Source: VRUE01 sp035548675 (GTDB taxonomy: Bacteria; Actinomycetota; Thermoleophilia; Solirubrobacterales; 70-9). From it: a stretch of DNA of 26,857 bases. Position 1 is the first letter of the stretch, and each line of letters opens with the position of its first letter. The translations under genes and the position numbers were made by a program. The notes under the pieces are model-generated. The model was not told the origin of the DNA. It worked only from the letters and a program-made list of their open reading frames with translations, and ran no database searches. The stretch covers positions 1-26,857 of the forward strand of contig DASZSJ010000105.1 of assembly GCA_035548675.1 (NCBI GenBank), written 5' to 3'. Shown in pieces: positions 14,867 to 22,489 of this stretch.

Positions 14867-15280
14867 ATGGACGGACCGAGCCCAGCCCGACTCTTCGCCA
14901 CCGCGGGTGGCGCCGCGCTCGCCCTCGCCGGCATCGTCGGCTTCTTCTACAGCGCCTCCTTCGGCTCCCCGGGTGAGGTCGAGGAGGCTTTCGGCGTCTT
15001 CGCCGTCAACGGCTGGGACAACGTCCTGCACGCGCTCACCGGCGCGCTCGGCCTGCTCGCCGCCGACTACGCCTCGCGGCGCTACTCGCTGACGATCGGC
15101 CTCTTCTACTTCGTGCTCGGCTTCTGGGGCTTCGCCGTCGGCAGCGGCGGGGCCGTGCTCGGCTTCCTCCCCGTCAGCACCGGCGACAACTTCTTCCACC
15201 TGGCGCTCGGCTGCCTCGGCGTCCTCGCCTGGCGCGGTACTCCAGCCACGAAGCAAAAGGCAGCGGCCGCTACGGCTTGA
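14867..15280 (+). CDS. DUF4383 family membrane protein
   Basis: A 137-aa integral membrane protein with about four hydrophobic segments: ATAGGAALALAGIVGFFY, VLHALTGALGLLAADYA, LTIGLFYFVLGFWGFAVGSG and NFFHLALGCLGVLAWRG. The NGWDNVLHALTGALGLLA block is characteristic of the actinobacterial DUF4383 family, whose function is unknown. The ATG is 28 bp from the divergent rhomboid start. The 3' end overlaps the convergent 115-aa gene by 11 bp, which could allow antisense interference between the two transcripts. Confidence 0.85.
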   Translation: MDGPSPARLFATAGGAALALAGIVGFFYSASFGSPGEVEEAFGVFAVNGWDNVLHALTGALGLLAADYASRRYSLTIGLFYFVLGFWGFAVGSGGAVLGFLPVSTGDNFFHLALGCLGVLAWRGTPATKQKAAAATA

Positions 15281-15617
15281 TCCGGGCGGTGAGCGAGCGC
15301 AGGCCGCCCTTGGCCTGCTGGCGCCCGCGCCGGCGCAGCTCGATCACGACGAGCGCCCCCGCCGCAGCCCCGCCGGCGCCGACGGCGACCACCGGCCGCA
15401 CCCAATTGCGCGGGTCGCGCAGGGCGCGCAACTCGCTCTCGGAGAGCTCCTCGGCCCACTGCGAGAGCTCCTCGGCAGCGGCCTGGGTGACGGCGGCAAG
15501 CGTGTCCTCGAAGCGACCCGCGAGCCGCTCCGGCGGCTCCAGCGGGCGCAGCGCGTCGGAGAGCATCTGCTCGACGTTCCAGCTGCTCGCGCCCATGCCG
15601 TGGCCCGCCTCACTCAT
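15270..15617 (-). CDS. One-TM partner protein of the ECF sigma factor
   Basis: A 115-aa protein whose start overlaps the 3' end of the upstream sigma-factor gene by 8 bp, so the two are translationally coupled. Residues 14-66 are helical (VEQMLSDALRPLEPPERLAGRFEDTLAAVTQAAAEELSQWAEELS), one membrane segment lies at about 73-93 (VRPVVAVGAGGAAAGALVVIEL), and the tail is basic. An anti-sigma factor is the natural guess from position and topology, with the N-terminal helices in the cytoplasm. However, it lacks the HxxxCxxC zinc motif of classical anti-sigma factors, so the assignment stays tentative. Confidence 0.75.
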   Translation of the reverse strand: MSEAGHGMGASSWNVEQMLSDALRPLEPPERLAGRFEDTLAAVTQAAAEELSQWAEELSESELRALRDPRNWVRPVVAVGAGGAAAGALVVIELRRRGRQQAKGGLRSLTARIKP

Positions 15618-16176
15618 CGGTGCCCATCTCCTCCTGCAGCTGTTTGATCGCCCTGTGGATCAACACCTTGGTGGCGCCGTCGCTGCGCCCGAGCGCCCGG
15701 GCGATCTCGCGGTTGTCCATGCCGAGCGCGAAGCGCATGATCAGCGCGTCGCGACGATCGTCGGGCAGGTGGTCGAGGTGGGACATCACCTGGCGCAGCT
15801 CCTCGCGTCCCTCCGCGATCGCCTCGGTGCCGTGGCGGGCGGCAATCGGGTCGGCGGTCTCCAGCGAGGTCTGGGGTCGGCGCGAGCGGTCGCGGTAGTA
15901 GTTGGACGCCAGGTTGTGAGCGATGCGAATCAGCCAGGGACGCAGCGGCCGCCCGTCGGACTCGCGGCGGGCGCGGTCGAAGTGTCGGTAGGCCTGCAGG
16001 AAGGCCTGCTCGGTGAGGTCCTCGGCGTCGTGCTGGTTGCCGACCCGGTAGTAGGCGTAGGAGTAGACGTCGCGCAGGTGGGCCCGGTAGAGGTCCTCGA
16101 AGGCGCGGTCGAGCTCCGCCTTGGCGGCGGGATCGAGGCTGGCCGGCTCGACGTTCTTCTTCGCTTCGGCCGTCAC
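15610..16176 (-). CDS. ECF-type RNA polymerase sigma factor
   Basis: A 188-aa sigma-70 family protein with only regions 2 and 4. Region 2 spans about residues 27-90 (DLYRAHLRDVYSYAYYRVGNQHDAEDLTEQAFLQAYRHFD, then RPWLIRIAHNLASNYYRDRSRR). Region 4 spans about 130-183 (LPDDRRDALIMRFALGMDNREIARALGRSDGATKVLIHRAIKQLQEEM), containing the DNA-binding helix-turn-helix. The length suits an ECF sigma factor. It is followed, with an 8-bp overlap, by a one-TM protein that may control it. Upstream (16209-16227) lies a 19-nt repeat shared with 19121-19139. Confidence 0.93.
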   Translation of the reverse strand: MTAEAKKNVEPASLDPAAKAELDRAFEDLYRAHLRDVYSYAYYRVGNQHDAEDLTEQAFLQAYRHFDRARRESDGRPLRPWLIRIAHNLASNYYRDRSRRPQTSLETADPIAARHGTEAIAEGREELRQVMSHLDHLPDDRRDALIMRFALGMDNREIARALGRSDGATKVLIHRAIKQLQEEMGTDE

Positions 16177-16208
16177 GCCGCTTCGCGCTTTGCTCGTTCG
16201 CGCGCATC

Positions 16209-16227
16209 ATCACCGGCGATCTCGCTC
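16209..16227. repeat. 19-nt intergenic repeat, copy 1
   Basis: ATCACCGGCGATCTCGCTC is identical at 19121-19139, with weaker similarity on both sides. It lies in the 107-bp gap between the PlsC-GpsA gene and the ECF sigma gene. Read on the minus strand, its surroundings resemble the core of the 3'-end element at 9061-9129 (GCGAGNGAGCGAG, CGCCG, then GCGC). Confidence 0.6.
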
Positions 16228-16283
16228 ACTCGCGCCGCGCTCATAGAGGCAGCCTATTGCCACCGGGCCCGTCCGCTCCGCCC

Positions 16284-17948
16284 TCATGCCGCCCTCCTCG
16301 TGCGCTCGACCCGGCGCAGCCCCGCCACCCAGGCCTCGGCGTCGATCTCACCGCGGATCAGGGCGGCGAGCCCGGACAGCGCCTCCGCCCTGCCGCCGAC
16401 GGCGGCGGTCGCCGTCGCCAGCAGTGGAACCGCGTCGAGGCCCTCGGATGCCTGGCCGATCTTGGCCGGGATCTCGGCGGCCGGGGTGCCGCGGCCGAGC
16501 AGCTCGCCGGCGCGGCGGTTGCGGCCGCTCGGCGCCATCACCGAGGCGGTCAGGTCGCCGACCCCGGCGAGGCCGGAGAAGGTCTCGAGCTCGGCGCCGC
16601 GGGCGAGCGCATGGTCGATGCACTCGCTCCAAACCTGGGCGGCGGCGATGCCGGCGGCGTTGAGGCCGTGCGGCTCGGCGGCGGCCGCGGCGAGCGCGGC
16701 GGCGTTCTTGGCGGCGCCGGCCATCTCGACGCCGGTGACGTCGTGCGAGCGCTCGCAGATCAGCCCGGCGCGGTCGAAGACGACGCCCAGTTGGTCGCGC
16801 AGGTCGGCGTCGGCCGAGCCGAGCACCAGCGCTGCCGAGCCGGAGACGGCCTCGCGCGCGTGGGCGGGGCCGCCGAGGCAGGCGATCGCGCGCGCCCGCA
16901 CCCGCTCACCGACGTATTCGGCCGGCAGCTGGCCGCCGGGCGCGATCAGTCCCTTGGTCAAGAGCAACATCGCCGCGCGGGTGCCGACCCGGTCGGCGAT
17001 CGCGCCCACCGCCTGCGGCAACGAGCCGGAGGGGATCGCCAGGCAGACGAGGTCGAGGCCGGCGAGCTCCACCTCGGAGGCCTGCCGAACCCGCACCGAT
17101 TCGGGCAGGCGCACGCCCGCGAGGTAGCGGCTGTTTTCGCGCGCCTCCTCGATCTCAGCCGCCTGCGCGGCGGAACGGGCGGCGAGCTGCACCTCGAGCC
17201 CACCGCGGGCGAGCAGCACCGCCACCGCCGTGCCCCAGCTGCCGGCGCCGATCACGGCGGCGCGCCGCATCGGCGGCAGGCCGCCGAGGTCCTCCCACTG
17301 CAACTCGACATTGGGCCAGATCCGCGCGGTCACGCTGGCGGCCAGCCCCGGCGAGGGATCGGCGGCGCGGGGGACGGTCATCGCCTTGCCCAGCCTCACC
17401 TTGATCTTGTGCGGACGGACGCGCCAGCCGCGCCGCACGCGTTCGGTGCCGAGCACCGCAGCGGGTATCACCGGCGCCCCGGTCTGCAGGGCGAGGCGAC
17501 CGACGCCGCGCTTGGGCTCGGCCAGCGAGCCGTTACGGATGCGGGTCCCCTCGGGGAAGATGCAGACGGCGCCGCCGCGTTCGACGACCCGGAGCGCCGT
17601 CTCCATCGAGTCTTCGTCGGACTCGCCGCGGCGGATCGGGAAGGCGCCGAGGCGGGAGAGGAGCCAGCCCTGCCAGCGCCGCTCGAAGAGCTCGACCTTG
17701 GCGACGTAGTTCATCGGCCGCCGCCAGGGCAGGGCGCCGCCGACGACGAAGGGGTCGAGGAAGCTGCGGTGGTTGGAGGCGACGATCAGGCCGCCCTTGA
17801 GGCGGGCGTGCTCGCGGCCGGTGCGGGCGTAGCGGAAGTAGGCGAGGAAAAAGGGCGTGAGGAAGATACGGGCGAAGATGTAGAGGACTGGGTTGACGCC
17901 GTGGGCGCGGGTGTAGTCGTGGTACGCCTGGAGGCGGTCGGGGGACAC
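16284..17948 (-). CDS. Fused 1-acylglycerol-3-phosphate acyltransferase / glycerol-3-phosphate dehydrogenase (PlsC-GpsA)
   Basis: A 554-aa single reading frame. Residues 1-225 are a PlsC-type acyltransferase: a hydrophobic N-terminal segment (about 20-40), the HX4D motif NHRSFLD with H60 and D65, and FPEGTR at 131-136. Residues 227-554 are a full-length GpsA: GAGSWGTA (234-241) for NAD(P), TKG with K332, catalytic K414 in GAAKNAAALAAA, and GVGDLTASVMAPSGRNRR (462-479). GpsA makes sn-glycerol-3-phosphate from dihydroxyacetone phosphate; PlsC adds the second acyl chain to make phosphatidic acid. No PlsX/PlsY is seen nearby. An ATG (Met227) lies exactly at the domain junction, so a separate GpsA could be made internally. 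No frameshift is needed for the fusion. Confidence 0.92.
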   Translation of the reverse strand: MSPDRLQAYHDYTRAHGVNPVLYIFARIFLTPFFLAYFRYARTGREHARLKGGLIVASNHRSFLDPFVVGGALPWRRPMNYVAKVELFERRWQGWLLSRLGAFPIRRGESDEDSMETALRVVERGGAVCIFPEGTRIRNGSLAEPKRGVGRLALQTGAPVIPAAVLGTERVRRGWRVRPHKIKVRLGKAMTVPRAADPSPGLAASVTARIWPNVELQWEDLGGLPPMRRAAVIGAGSWGTAVAVLLARGGLEVQLAARSAAQAAEIEEARENSRYLAGVRLPESVRVRQASEVELAGLDLVCLAIPSGSLPQAVGAIADRVGTRAAMLLLTKGLIAPGGQLPAEYVGERVRARAIACLGGPAHAREAVSGSAALVLGSADADLRDQLGVVFDRAGLICERSHDVTGVEMAGAAKNAAALAAAAAEPHGLNAAGIAAAQVWSECIDHALARGAELETFSGLAGVGDLTASVMAPSGRNRRAGELLGRGTPAAEIPAKIGQASEGLDAVPLLATATAAVGGRAEALSGLAALIRGEIDAEAWVAGLRRVERTRRAA

Positions 17949-18001
17949 ATGGAAGCGCTACACGGGGGAAACCTCATGGTTACCGGCGCGCGGGTCCTGT
18001 C

Positions 18002-18059
18002 GCGGGGGAGAGGGGCCTGCGGGCAGTCCACGGGCTGTCCTCGACCCCCCTCCCCCCGC
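18002..18059. terminator. G/C-rich hairpin downstream of the dehydrogenase gene
   Basis: GCGGGGGAGAGGGG (18002-18015) pairs with CCCCCCTCCCCCCGC (18045-18059) with minor mismatches, and short complementary stretches lie in between. It starts 14 nt after the stop of the maleylacetate-reductase-type gene and precedes the PlsC-GpsA gene. No T-run follows on the minus strand, so termination is plausible but unproven. Confidence 0.5.
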
Positions 18060-18073
18060 ACCACGCGCGCGAG

Positions 18074-19084
18074 CTACCAAGCAGCTTCGATCAGCGCTTC
18101 CAGGTCGTCCCGCGTCGGAGGTTCCGGCGAGAAGGCCAACTCCGGGCGGAGCAGCATCGCGTCCAGGGCGTCGGGGAGCTTGCTTCGGTCCGCGCCCTGC
18201 TCGCCGAGCCCGGGTGGGTTGCCGCCCAAATCGAGGAGGCGAGCTTCGATGGCTTCGGGGGCAGCGCCAATCGCGGTCGCCAAGGGCTCGAGACCATCCG
18301 GTGCTCGGTCGACCATGAAGGCCATCGCGCGGGGGAGGATGGCGGCGTTGACGCCGGCGTGGGTGGCGCCGCAGGTGCGGACGAGGGTTTGGCAGACGAC
18401 GTGGTGGAGGGAGAAGGAGCCGGAGTCGATCGCGTAGCCGCAGAGGATCGAGCCGAGGGCGAGGGTCGCCCGGTCGCGCTCGGATGGCTCCTGGTCAAGC
18501 GCGGTCGCGATCGATTCGGCGCCGCGAATCGCGGTCATGCGGGAGACGGGATTGGCGAGGGGCGTGTAGAGCGAGTCGGCGCCATGGGCGAGAGCGTTCA
18601 TCGAGCTGGTGCGCAGCTCGGGCTCCGGCGCGCTGGTCATCGCGGCGGGATCGGCGATCACGAGGGCGGGGCGAACCATCGCCTTCACCCGGGCCTCGGC
18701 GCCGGCGGGGAGGCGATGGATGCCGGTCATCTCCGCACCGGACATAGTCGTCGGGATCGCCGCGACGCGGGCGCCGGTCACCGCGGCGATCGCCTTGGCG
18801 GTGTCGATCGTGCGCCCGCCGCCGAGCGCAACGAGGTTTGGCCCGGTCGCCGCCTCGAGCAGGTCGGCCGCCGCCTCGATGACCGCGGCGGCCGGCTCCA
18901 TCCGCGGCAGCTCGTGCACGGCGCTCGCGGACTCGGCCAGGGCGGTCGCGTCGCCCAGGTGGCGCCGGCTGGAGATCAGCTCGAAGCCCTCCATGCCGTG
19001 CTCGGCGAGCAGCTTCGGCGCCGCCGTTATCCCGTCAGCGTGGAAGAGGACCGTTCGCCCAGCGTCCCGCCAGACGAAATTCAT
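18074..19084 (-). CDS. Maleylacetate reductase-type dehydrogenase (iron-ADH superfamily)
   Basis: A 336-aa member of the iron-containing alcohol dehydrogenase superfamily. The NAD(P)-binding block ALGGGRTIDTAKAIA is at 87-100 and AIPTTMSGAEMT at 109-120. The motif SSMNALAHGADSLY (160-173) has Asn where metal-dependent members have Asp, as in maleylacetate reductases; a His-rich stretch SLHHVVCQTLVRTCGATHAGVNAAILP follows. Maleylacetate reductases convert maleylacetate to 3-oxoadipate in aromatic catabolism. The upstream neighbour in the transcript is a PcpA/LinE-type ring-cleavage dioxygenase, the enzyme that supplies such substrates, which supports the call. ATG start. Confidence 0.85.
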   Translation of the reverse strand: MNFVWRDAGRTVLFHADGITAAPKLLAEHGMEGFELISSRRHLGDATALAESASAVHELPRMEPAAAVIEAAADLLEAATGPNLVALGGGRTIDTAKAIAAVTGARVAAIPTTMSGAEMTGIHRLPAGAEARVKAMVRPALVIADPAAMTSAPEPELRTSSMNALAHGADSLYTPLANPVSRMTAIRGAESIATALDQEPSERDRATLALGSILCGYAIDSGSFSLHHVVCQTLVRTCGATHAGVNAAILPRAMAFMVDRAPDGLEPLATAIGAAPEAIEARLLDLGGNPPGLGEQGADRSKLPDALDAMLLRPELAFSPEPPTRDDLEALIEAAW

Positions 19085-19120
19085 CGCCGCCTCCTCCGCT
19101 CCCGCTCCCTCGCGCTCATG

Positions 19121-19139
19121 ATCACCGGCGATCTCGCTC
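19121..19139. repeat. 19-nt intergenic repeat, copy 2
   Basis: Identical to 16209-16227 (ATCACCGGCGATCTCGCTC). It lies between the dioxygenase stop (19172) and the dehydrogenase start (19084), about 37 nt ahead of that start. Confidence 0.6.
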
Positions 19140-19171
19140 GGTCGCTTCCGCGTCCGGGGGCGGCTCTCTCC

Positions 19172-20080
19172 TCACGAACGTGGATTCACTACCGGGCGAA
19201 GATTCGGTTCGACCTCCGCCCGCAGGTGCTCGAAGTCGGGGGGCAGCGAGAGCTTCTCGCCGAGGTGCTCGAGCGGCTCGTCGACGGTGAAGCCGGGGCC
19301 GAGGGTGGCGATCTCGAAGAGCACGCCGCTCGGCTCGCGGAAATAGATCGAGCGGAAGTAGAAGCGGTCGATCACCGGGGTGGGCCGGGCGCCACCGGCG
19401 ATCGCGCGGGCGCGCCACTCCTCGTGCTCGTCGACGGTCGAGGCCCAGGCGACGTGGTGGACGCTGCCCGCACCCTGCAGCGAGCGCTCAGCGGGCGGCT
19501 CTTCGTAGACGTAGAGGCCGCCCCGACTGGAGCCCCGCGCTTCCCAGCTGCCGTCGCCGACCGGCTCGAACTCGAGCGCTTCGAGCAGCGTCGCGCTGGC
19601 ATCGGGCGCGGCGCTGTAGGCGCAGACGGCGTGGAAGCCGCGCAGGGCGAGCTCCGCCGGCACCTCCGGGTGGTCGGCGATCAGCGGCTCGTCGCCGACC
19701 TCGACCACAGCGAGCTCGTGGGCGAGCCCCTCCGGATCGGCGAAGCGCAGTCCTCCCCCGGCCCGCTCGGACTCGATCCCCGTGCCGCCGAGCCGCTCCT
19801 CCCAGAAGTCGAGCGCGGCGTGCGAAGCCACCCGCCAGACGATGCGGTGGACGTCCCCCGCCCCGGCCCGTCCCCTGGGCACGCCGGGGAACTCGAAGAA
19901 CGTGAGGTCGGACCCGGCGCTGCCCTTCTCATCGGCGAAGAAGAGGTGGTACACGGTCGGGTTGTCCTGGTTGACGGTCTTCTTGACCAGCCGCAGTCCC
20001 ATCACCCCGGCGTAGAAGTCGACGTTGCTCTGCGCGTCCGCGGTGATCGCCGTGATGTGGTGAATTCCCTCCAGCTTCAT
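19172..20080 (-). CDS. VOC-superfamily ring-cleavage dioxygenase (PcpA/LinE/MhqO-like)
   Basis: A 302-aa protein with two tandem vicinal-oxygen-chelate modules. The likely Fe(II) ligands are H8 (GIHHITAIT), H208 or H209 (GSVHHVAW) and E256 (GVLFEIATLGPGF), matching the two-His-one-carboxylate spacing of hydroquinone 1,2-dioxygenase PcpA. The C-terminal LPPDFEHLRAEVEPNLRPV is also typical of the group. These enzymes open para-hydroquinones between a hydroxylated and a neighbouring carbon. The next gene is a maleylacetate-reductase-type enzyme, giving a two-step hydroquinone route. Some family members (MhqO, glyoxalase-like) act in quinone detoxification, so exact substrate is open. It starts 23 bp from the divergent membrane-protein gene. 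Confidence 0.87.
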   Translation of the reverse strand: MKLEGIHHITAITADAQSNVDFYAGVMGLRLVKKTVNQDNPTVYHLFFADEKGSAGSDLTFFEFPGVPRGRAGAGDVHRIVWRVASHAALDFWEERLGGTGIESERAGGGLRFADPEGLAHELAVVEVGDEPLIADHPEVPAELALRGFHAVCAYSAAPDASATLLEALEFEPVGDGSWEARGSSRGGLYVYEEPPAERSLQGAGSVHHVAWASTVDEHEEWRARAIAGGARPTPVIDRFYFRSIYFREPSGVLFEIATLGPGFTVDEPLEHLGEKLSLPPDFEHLRAEVEPNLRPVVNPRS

Positions 20081-20103
20081 AGCTCACGTATACCATCCCG
20101 CCG

Positions 20104-21498
20104 ATGAGTCGCGGACGCCGTCGCCTGGTGAGGGTCCTGATCGTGCTCGGCTCGCTGCTCGCGTTCCTCAGCGTCTTCGCGATCTGGGTCGAACGCCAGG
20201 CGCTGAACACGAGCGACTGGGTCGACACAAGTGGCCGCCTGATCCAGAATTCGACGATTCGCGAAGCGGTCGCCGACTACCTGGTCGACCAGCTCTACGA
20301 AAACGTCGACGTCGAAAAGGAACTGAGCCAGCGCCTGCCCGGCGACACCAAGGAACTGGCCGGGCCGATCTCCGGCGGGTTGCGCCAGGTGGCCGGCGGC
20401 GGCGCCAGCGAGGTGCTGAAGAGCTCGACCGCGCAGGAACTCTGGAAGAGCGCCAACCGAACCACACACGAACAGCTGCTGGCGGTACTCGAAGAAAAGG
20501 AAGGCACGGTCTCGACCGAAGAAGGCAAGGTCACGCTCAACCTCGGCAGCCTCGTCACCAACCTCGCCGACCAGATCGGGATCGGCGCGAACCTGGCCGA
20601 AAAGCTGCCCGAAGACGCGGGGCAGATCACGATCCTGCGCTCCGACCAGCTGAAGACCGCGCAGGACATCGTCGTCGCGATCAAGGGCCTGGCGCTGGTC
20701 CTCTCGCTGCTCACCTTCCTCTGCCTGGGACTGGCGATCTACCTCTCGCGCGAGGGACGCTGGGTGACGGTGCTCTACTGCGGCATCGGCCTCGTCGCCG
20801 CCGGCTTCGCCGTGATCGTCGCCCGCGAGGTGGCCGGGGGCATCGTCGTCGGACAGCTGGTCGAAGAAGACAGCGTCAAGCCAGCGGCGGAAGCGGCCTG
20901 GTCGATCGGCACCTCGCTGATGACCAGCATCGCGACCACGGTGATCGTCGTCGGCGTCCTCTTCGGCATCGCCGGCTGGCTCGCCTCGCCGACCGGTTCG
21001 GCCCGCTCGAGCCGGCGGGCGCTGGCACCCGTGCTGCGCGACTACCCCGCCTACGTCTACGCCCTGCTCGCCGTCATCGTCGGCATCTACTTCCTCTCCG
21101 CCCCAAGCCCCAATCTCCGCTCCTTCCTCACCACCCTCGTCGTCGCCGGCCTCGCCGCCTTCGGCATCCACGAGCTGCGCAAGCAGAGCGAAGAGGAATT
21201 CCCCGACGCCAGCTACGCCGAGACGTTTGGCCGCACCAAGGAGCGCGTCGTCGGCGCGGTCAAAGACGCCAACCTGGCCGAGCGCGCCTCGAAACTGCGC
21301 TTGCCGGAGGTGCGCAAGCCGAGCCCAGGCGCCACCGCCGGGGAGACCGGTGAGCCGCCCACCGCCACCCCGCCAGCCGACGAGGAGGACACCCGCCTGG
21401 CCCGCCTCGAACGTCTCGCCACCCTGCACGAGAAAGGCGTCCTCACCGATGAGGAGCTGGCGGCGGAGAAGGCGCGGGTGCTCGGGCGCGACGCCTAA
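20104..21498 (+). CDS. Multi-spanning membrane protein with C-terminal SHOCT domain
   Basis: A 464-aa integral membrane protein. One segment lies near the N-terminus (about 8-28), followed by an extracytoplasmic, Glu/Lys-rich region (about 30-185). Four or five closely spaced segments follow (about 187-212, 218-236, 260-285, 312-330, 336-354). The cytoplasmic tail is Pro/Thr-rich and ends in a short SHOCT-type helical hairpin (about 430-462, RLARLERLATLHEKGVLTDEELAAEKARVLG). SHOCT hairpins are common tails on bacterial membrane and oligomerising proteins. No enzymatic motif is seen. It starts 23 bp from the divergent dioxygenase gene, so the two promoters must overlap. Function unknown. Confidence 0.85.
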   Translation: MSRGRRRLVRVLIVLGSLLAFLSVFAIWVERQALNTSDWVDTSGRLIQNSTIREAVADYLVDQLYENVDVEKELSQRLPGDTKELAGPISGGLRQVAGGGASEVLKSSTAQELWKSANRTTHEQLLAVLEEKEGTVSTEEGKVTLNLGSLVTNLADQIGIGANLAEKLPEDAGQITILRSDQLKTAQDIVVAIKGLALVLSLLTFLCLGLAIYLSREGRWVTVLYCGIGLVAAGFAVIVAREVAGGIVVGQLVEEDSVKPAAEAAWSIGTSLMTSIATTVIVVGVLFGIAGWLASPTGSARSSRRALAPVLRDYPAYVYALLAVIVGIYFLSAPSPNLRSFLTTLVVAGLAAFGIHELRKQSEEEFPDASYAETFGRTKERVVGAVKDANLAERASKLRLPEVRKPSPGATAGETGEPPTATPPADEEDTRLARLERLATLHEKGVLTDEELAAEKARVLGRDA

Positions 21499-21520
21499 GT
21501 ACCGCTGACGCGCTGACGGC

Positions 21521-22489
21521 TTAGAGGAGATCTGCCGATTGGCCGATCCGCTTCAGGACAGTGCCGAAAGAAGGCCAAGAGCTCCCAGCGGTCGTCGGCA
21601 ACAGAACGCTTGCCGCGTTGTAGAGCGCATCGAGCTGACCCCGGACCGTCGGCGGTGGGTTGAATGCCGGGCTGACACCAAAGCCCCCGTCCGGCCTTGG
21701 TGTGTAACCATCGAAATGCCGGGCCGAGATCCGCTCGACATCAACAACCAGATCGATGAACCCGTCAGGGTCCGCGAGGGCCTTGCGGACACCTGCATCC
21801 TGCAGCAAGCGATCTATGTCCCAATAGTGGCGACCCACCCGCGGTACTTCGAGATCAGTGCTCTCGAGCATCTTCGTGACCAGGTGGTGCATGCCGCAGA
21901 TCTTCTCTAGGCATGTCCGCACCGGCGCGAGGGCGCGAACCTCGAACGGCTGTCCCTCTTCGTACTGAAACGGGTCGACTCCCTCGAGTCCGTCCCAGAG
22001 CAGGGCTTTGATCGTCACCATCTCCGCTGGCTCTTCACCCCCCGCAAAGCCGGTCTCAAGCAGCACCCCACCCTCGTCCAGACCGGTCTCGATGGTCTTT
22101 GGGACCCTGGGCTCGTAGCGGAGCAAGTCAGCCCGATGGGCATCCCAGCCGCGTCCTGGATTTTGATCCTCGACAAGTGACAGCTCGAGCCGCTCCGCAA
22201 TGGTGCGCGACATATCCAAGAGCTTTGCCTCGTGCCCTGCTCTCGTATCTCCCTGGGTCGGCACGACGAGAATGTCTATGTCCTCGGAAAAGCGCTCGAT
22301 CAGACCAAAGCCCTTTGAGAGGCTGGTTCCACCCTTGAACGTGAAGTGCCCGGCATAGCAATCGCTCAGGGTCCTCAGGGTCTCCGTCACCCAGTAGTCC
22401 TTCTCGACAAATTGAGCGTGCAGTCCTAGCGTCCGCGCGGCCGCACGAATGGCCTCGCCGAAATCCTCATCGTCGCGAAACAGGGTCAA
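21521..22489 (-). CDS. AbiEii-type nucleotidyltransferase toxin
   Basis: A 322-aa protein of the AbiEii/AbiGii toxin family, the toxic half of a type IV toxin-antitoxin/abortive-infection system. The nucleotidyltransferase core motif is clear: FKGGTSLSKGF (51-61) and ERFSEDIDILV (65-75), with the two Asp/Glu metal ligands. The family is expected to use NTPs, with GTP preferred in characterised members, and to stop growth after phage infection. The start is probably TTG at 22489, because it overlaps the TGA of the upstream antitoxin gene (TTGA). GC content is visibly lower and codon use more relaxed than in the flanking genes, which suggests recent acquisition. Confidence 0.9.
   Translation of the reverse strand: MTLFRDDEDFGEAIRAAARTLGLHAQFVEKDYWVTETLRTLSDCYAGHFTFKGGTSLSKGFGLIERFSEDIDILVVPTQGDTRAGHEAKLLDMSRTIAERLELSLVEDQNPGRGWDAHRADLLRYEPRVPKTIETGLDEGGVLLETGFAGGEEPAEMVTIKALLWDGLEGVDPFQYEEGQPFEVRALAPVRTCLEKICGMHHLVTKMLESTDLEVPRVGRHYWDIDRLLQDAGVRKALADPDGFIDLVVDVERISARHFDGYTPRPDGGFGVSPAFNPPPTVRGQLDALYNAASVLLPTTAGSSWPSFGTVLKRIGQSADLL

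Noticed and set aside
16257..20107. Very long + strand open frames opposite the PlsC-GpsA, dehydrogenase and dioxygenase genes
   Set aside because: They are shadows of genes with intact catalytic motifs on the other strand.
20077..21429. A 450-aa open frame on the - strand opposite the SHOCT membrane protein
   Set aside because: The + strand product has clear membrane segments and a SHOCT tail; the antisense product is low-complexity Asp/Gly/Gln-rich sequence.
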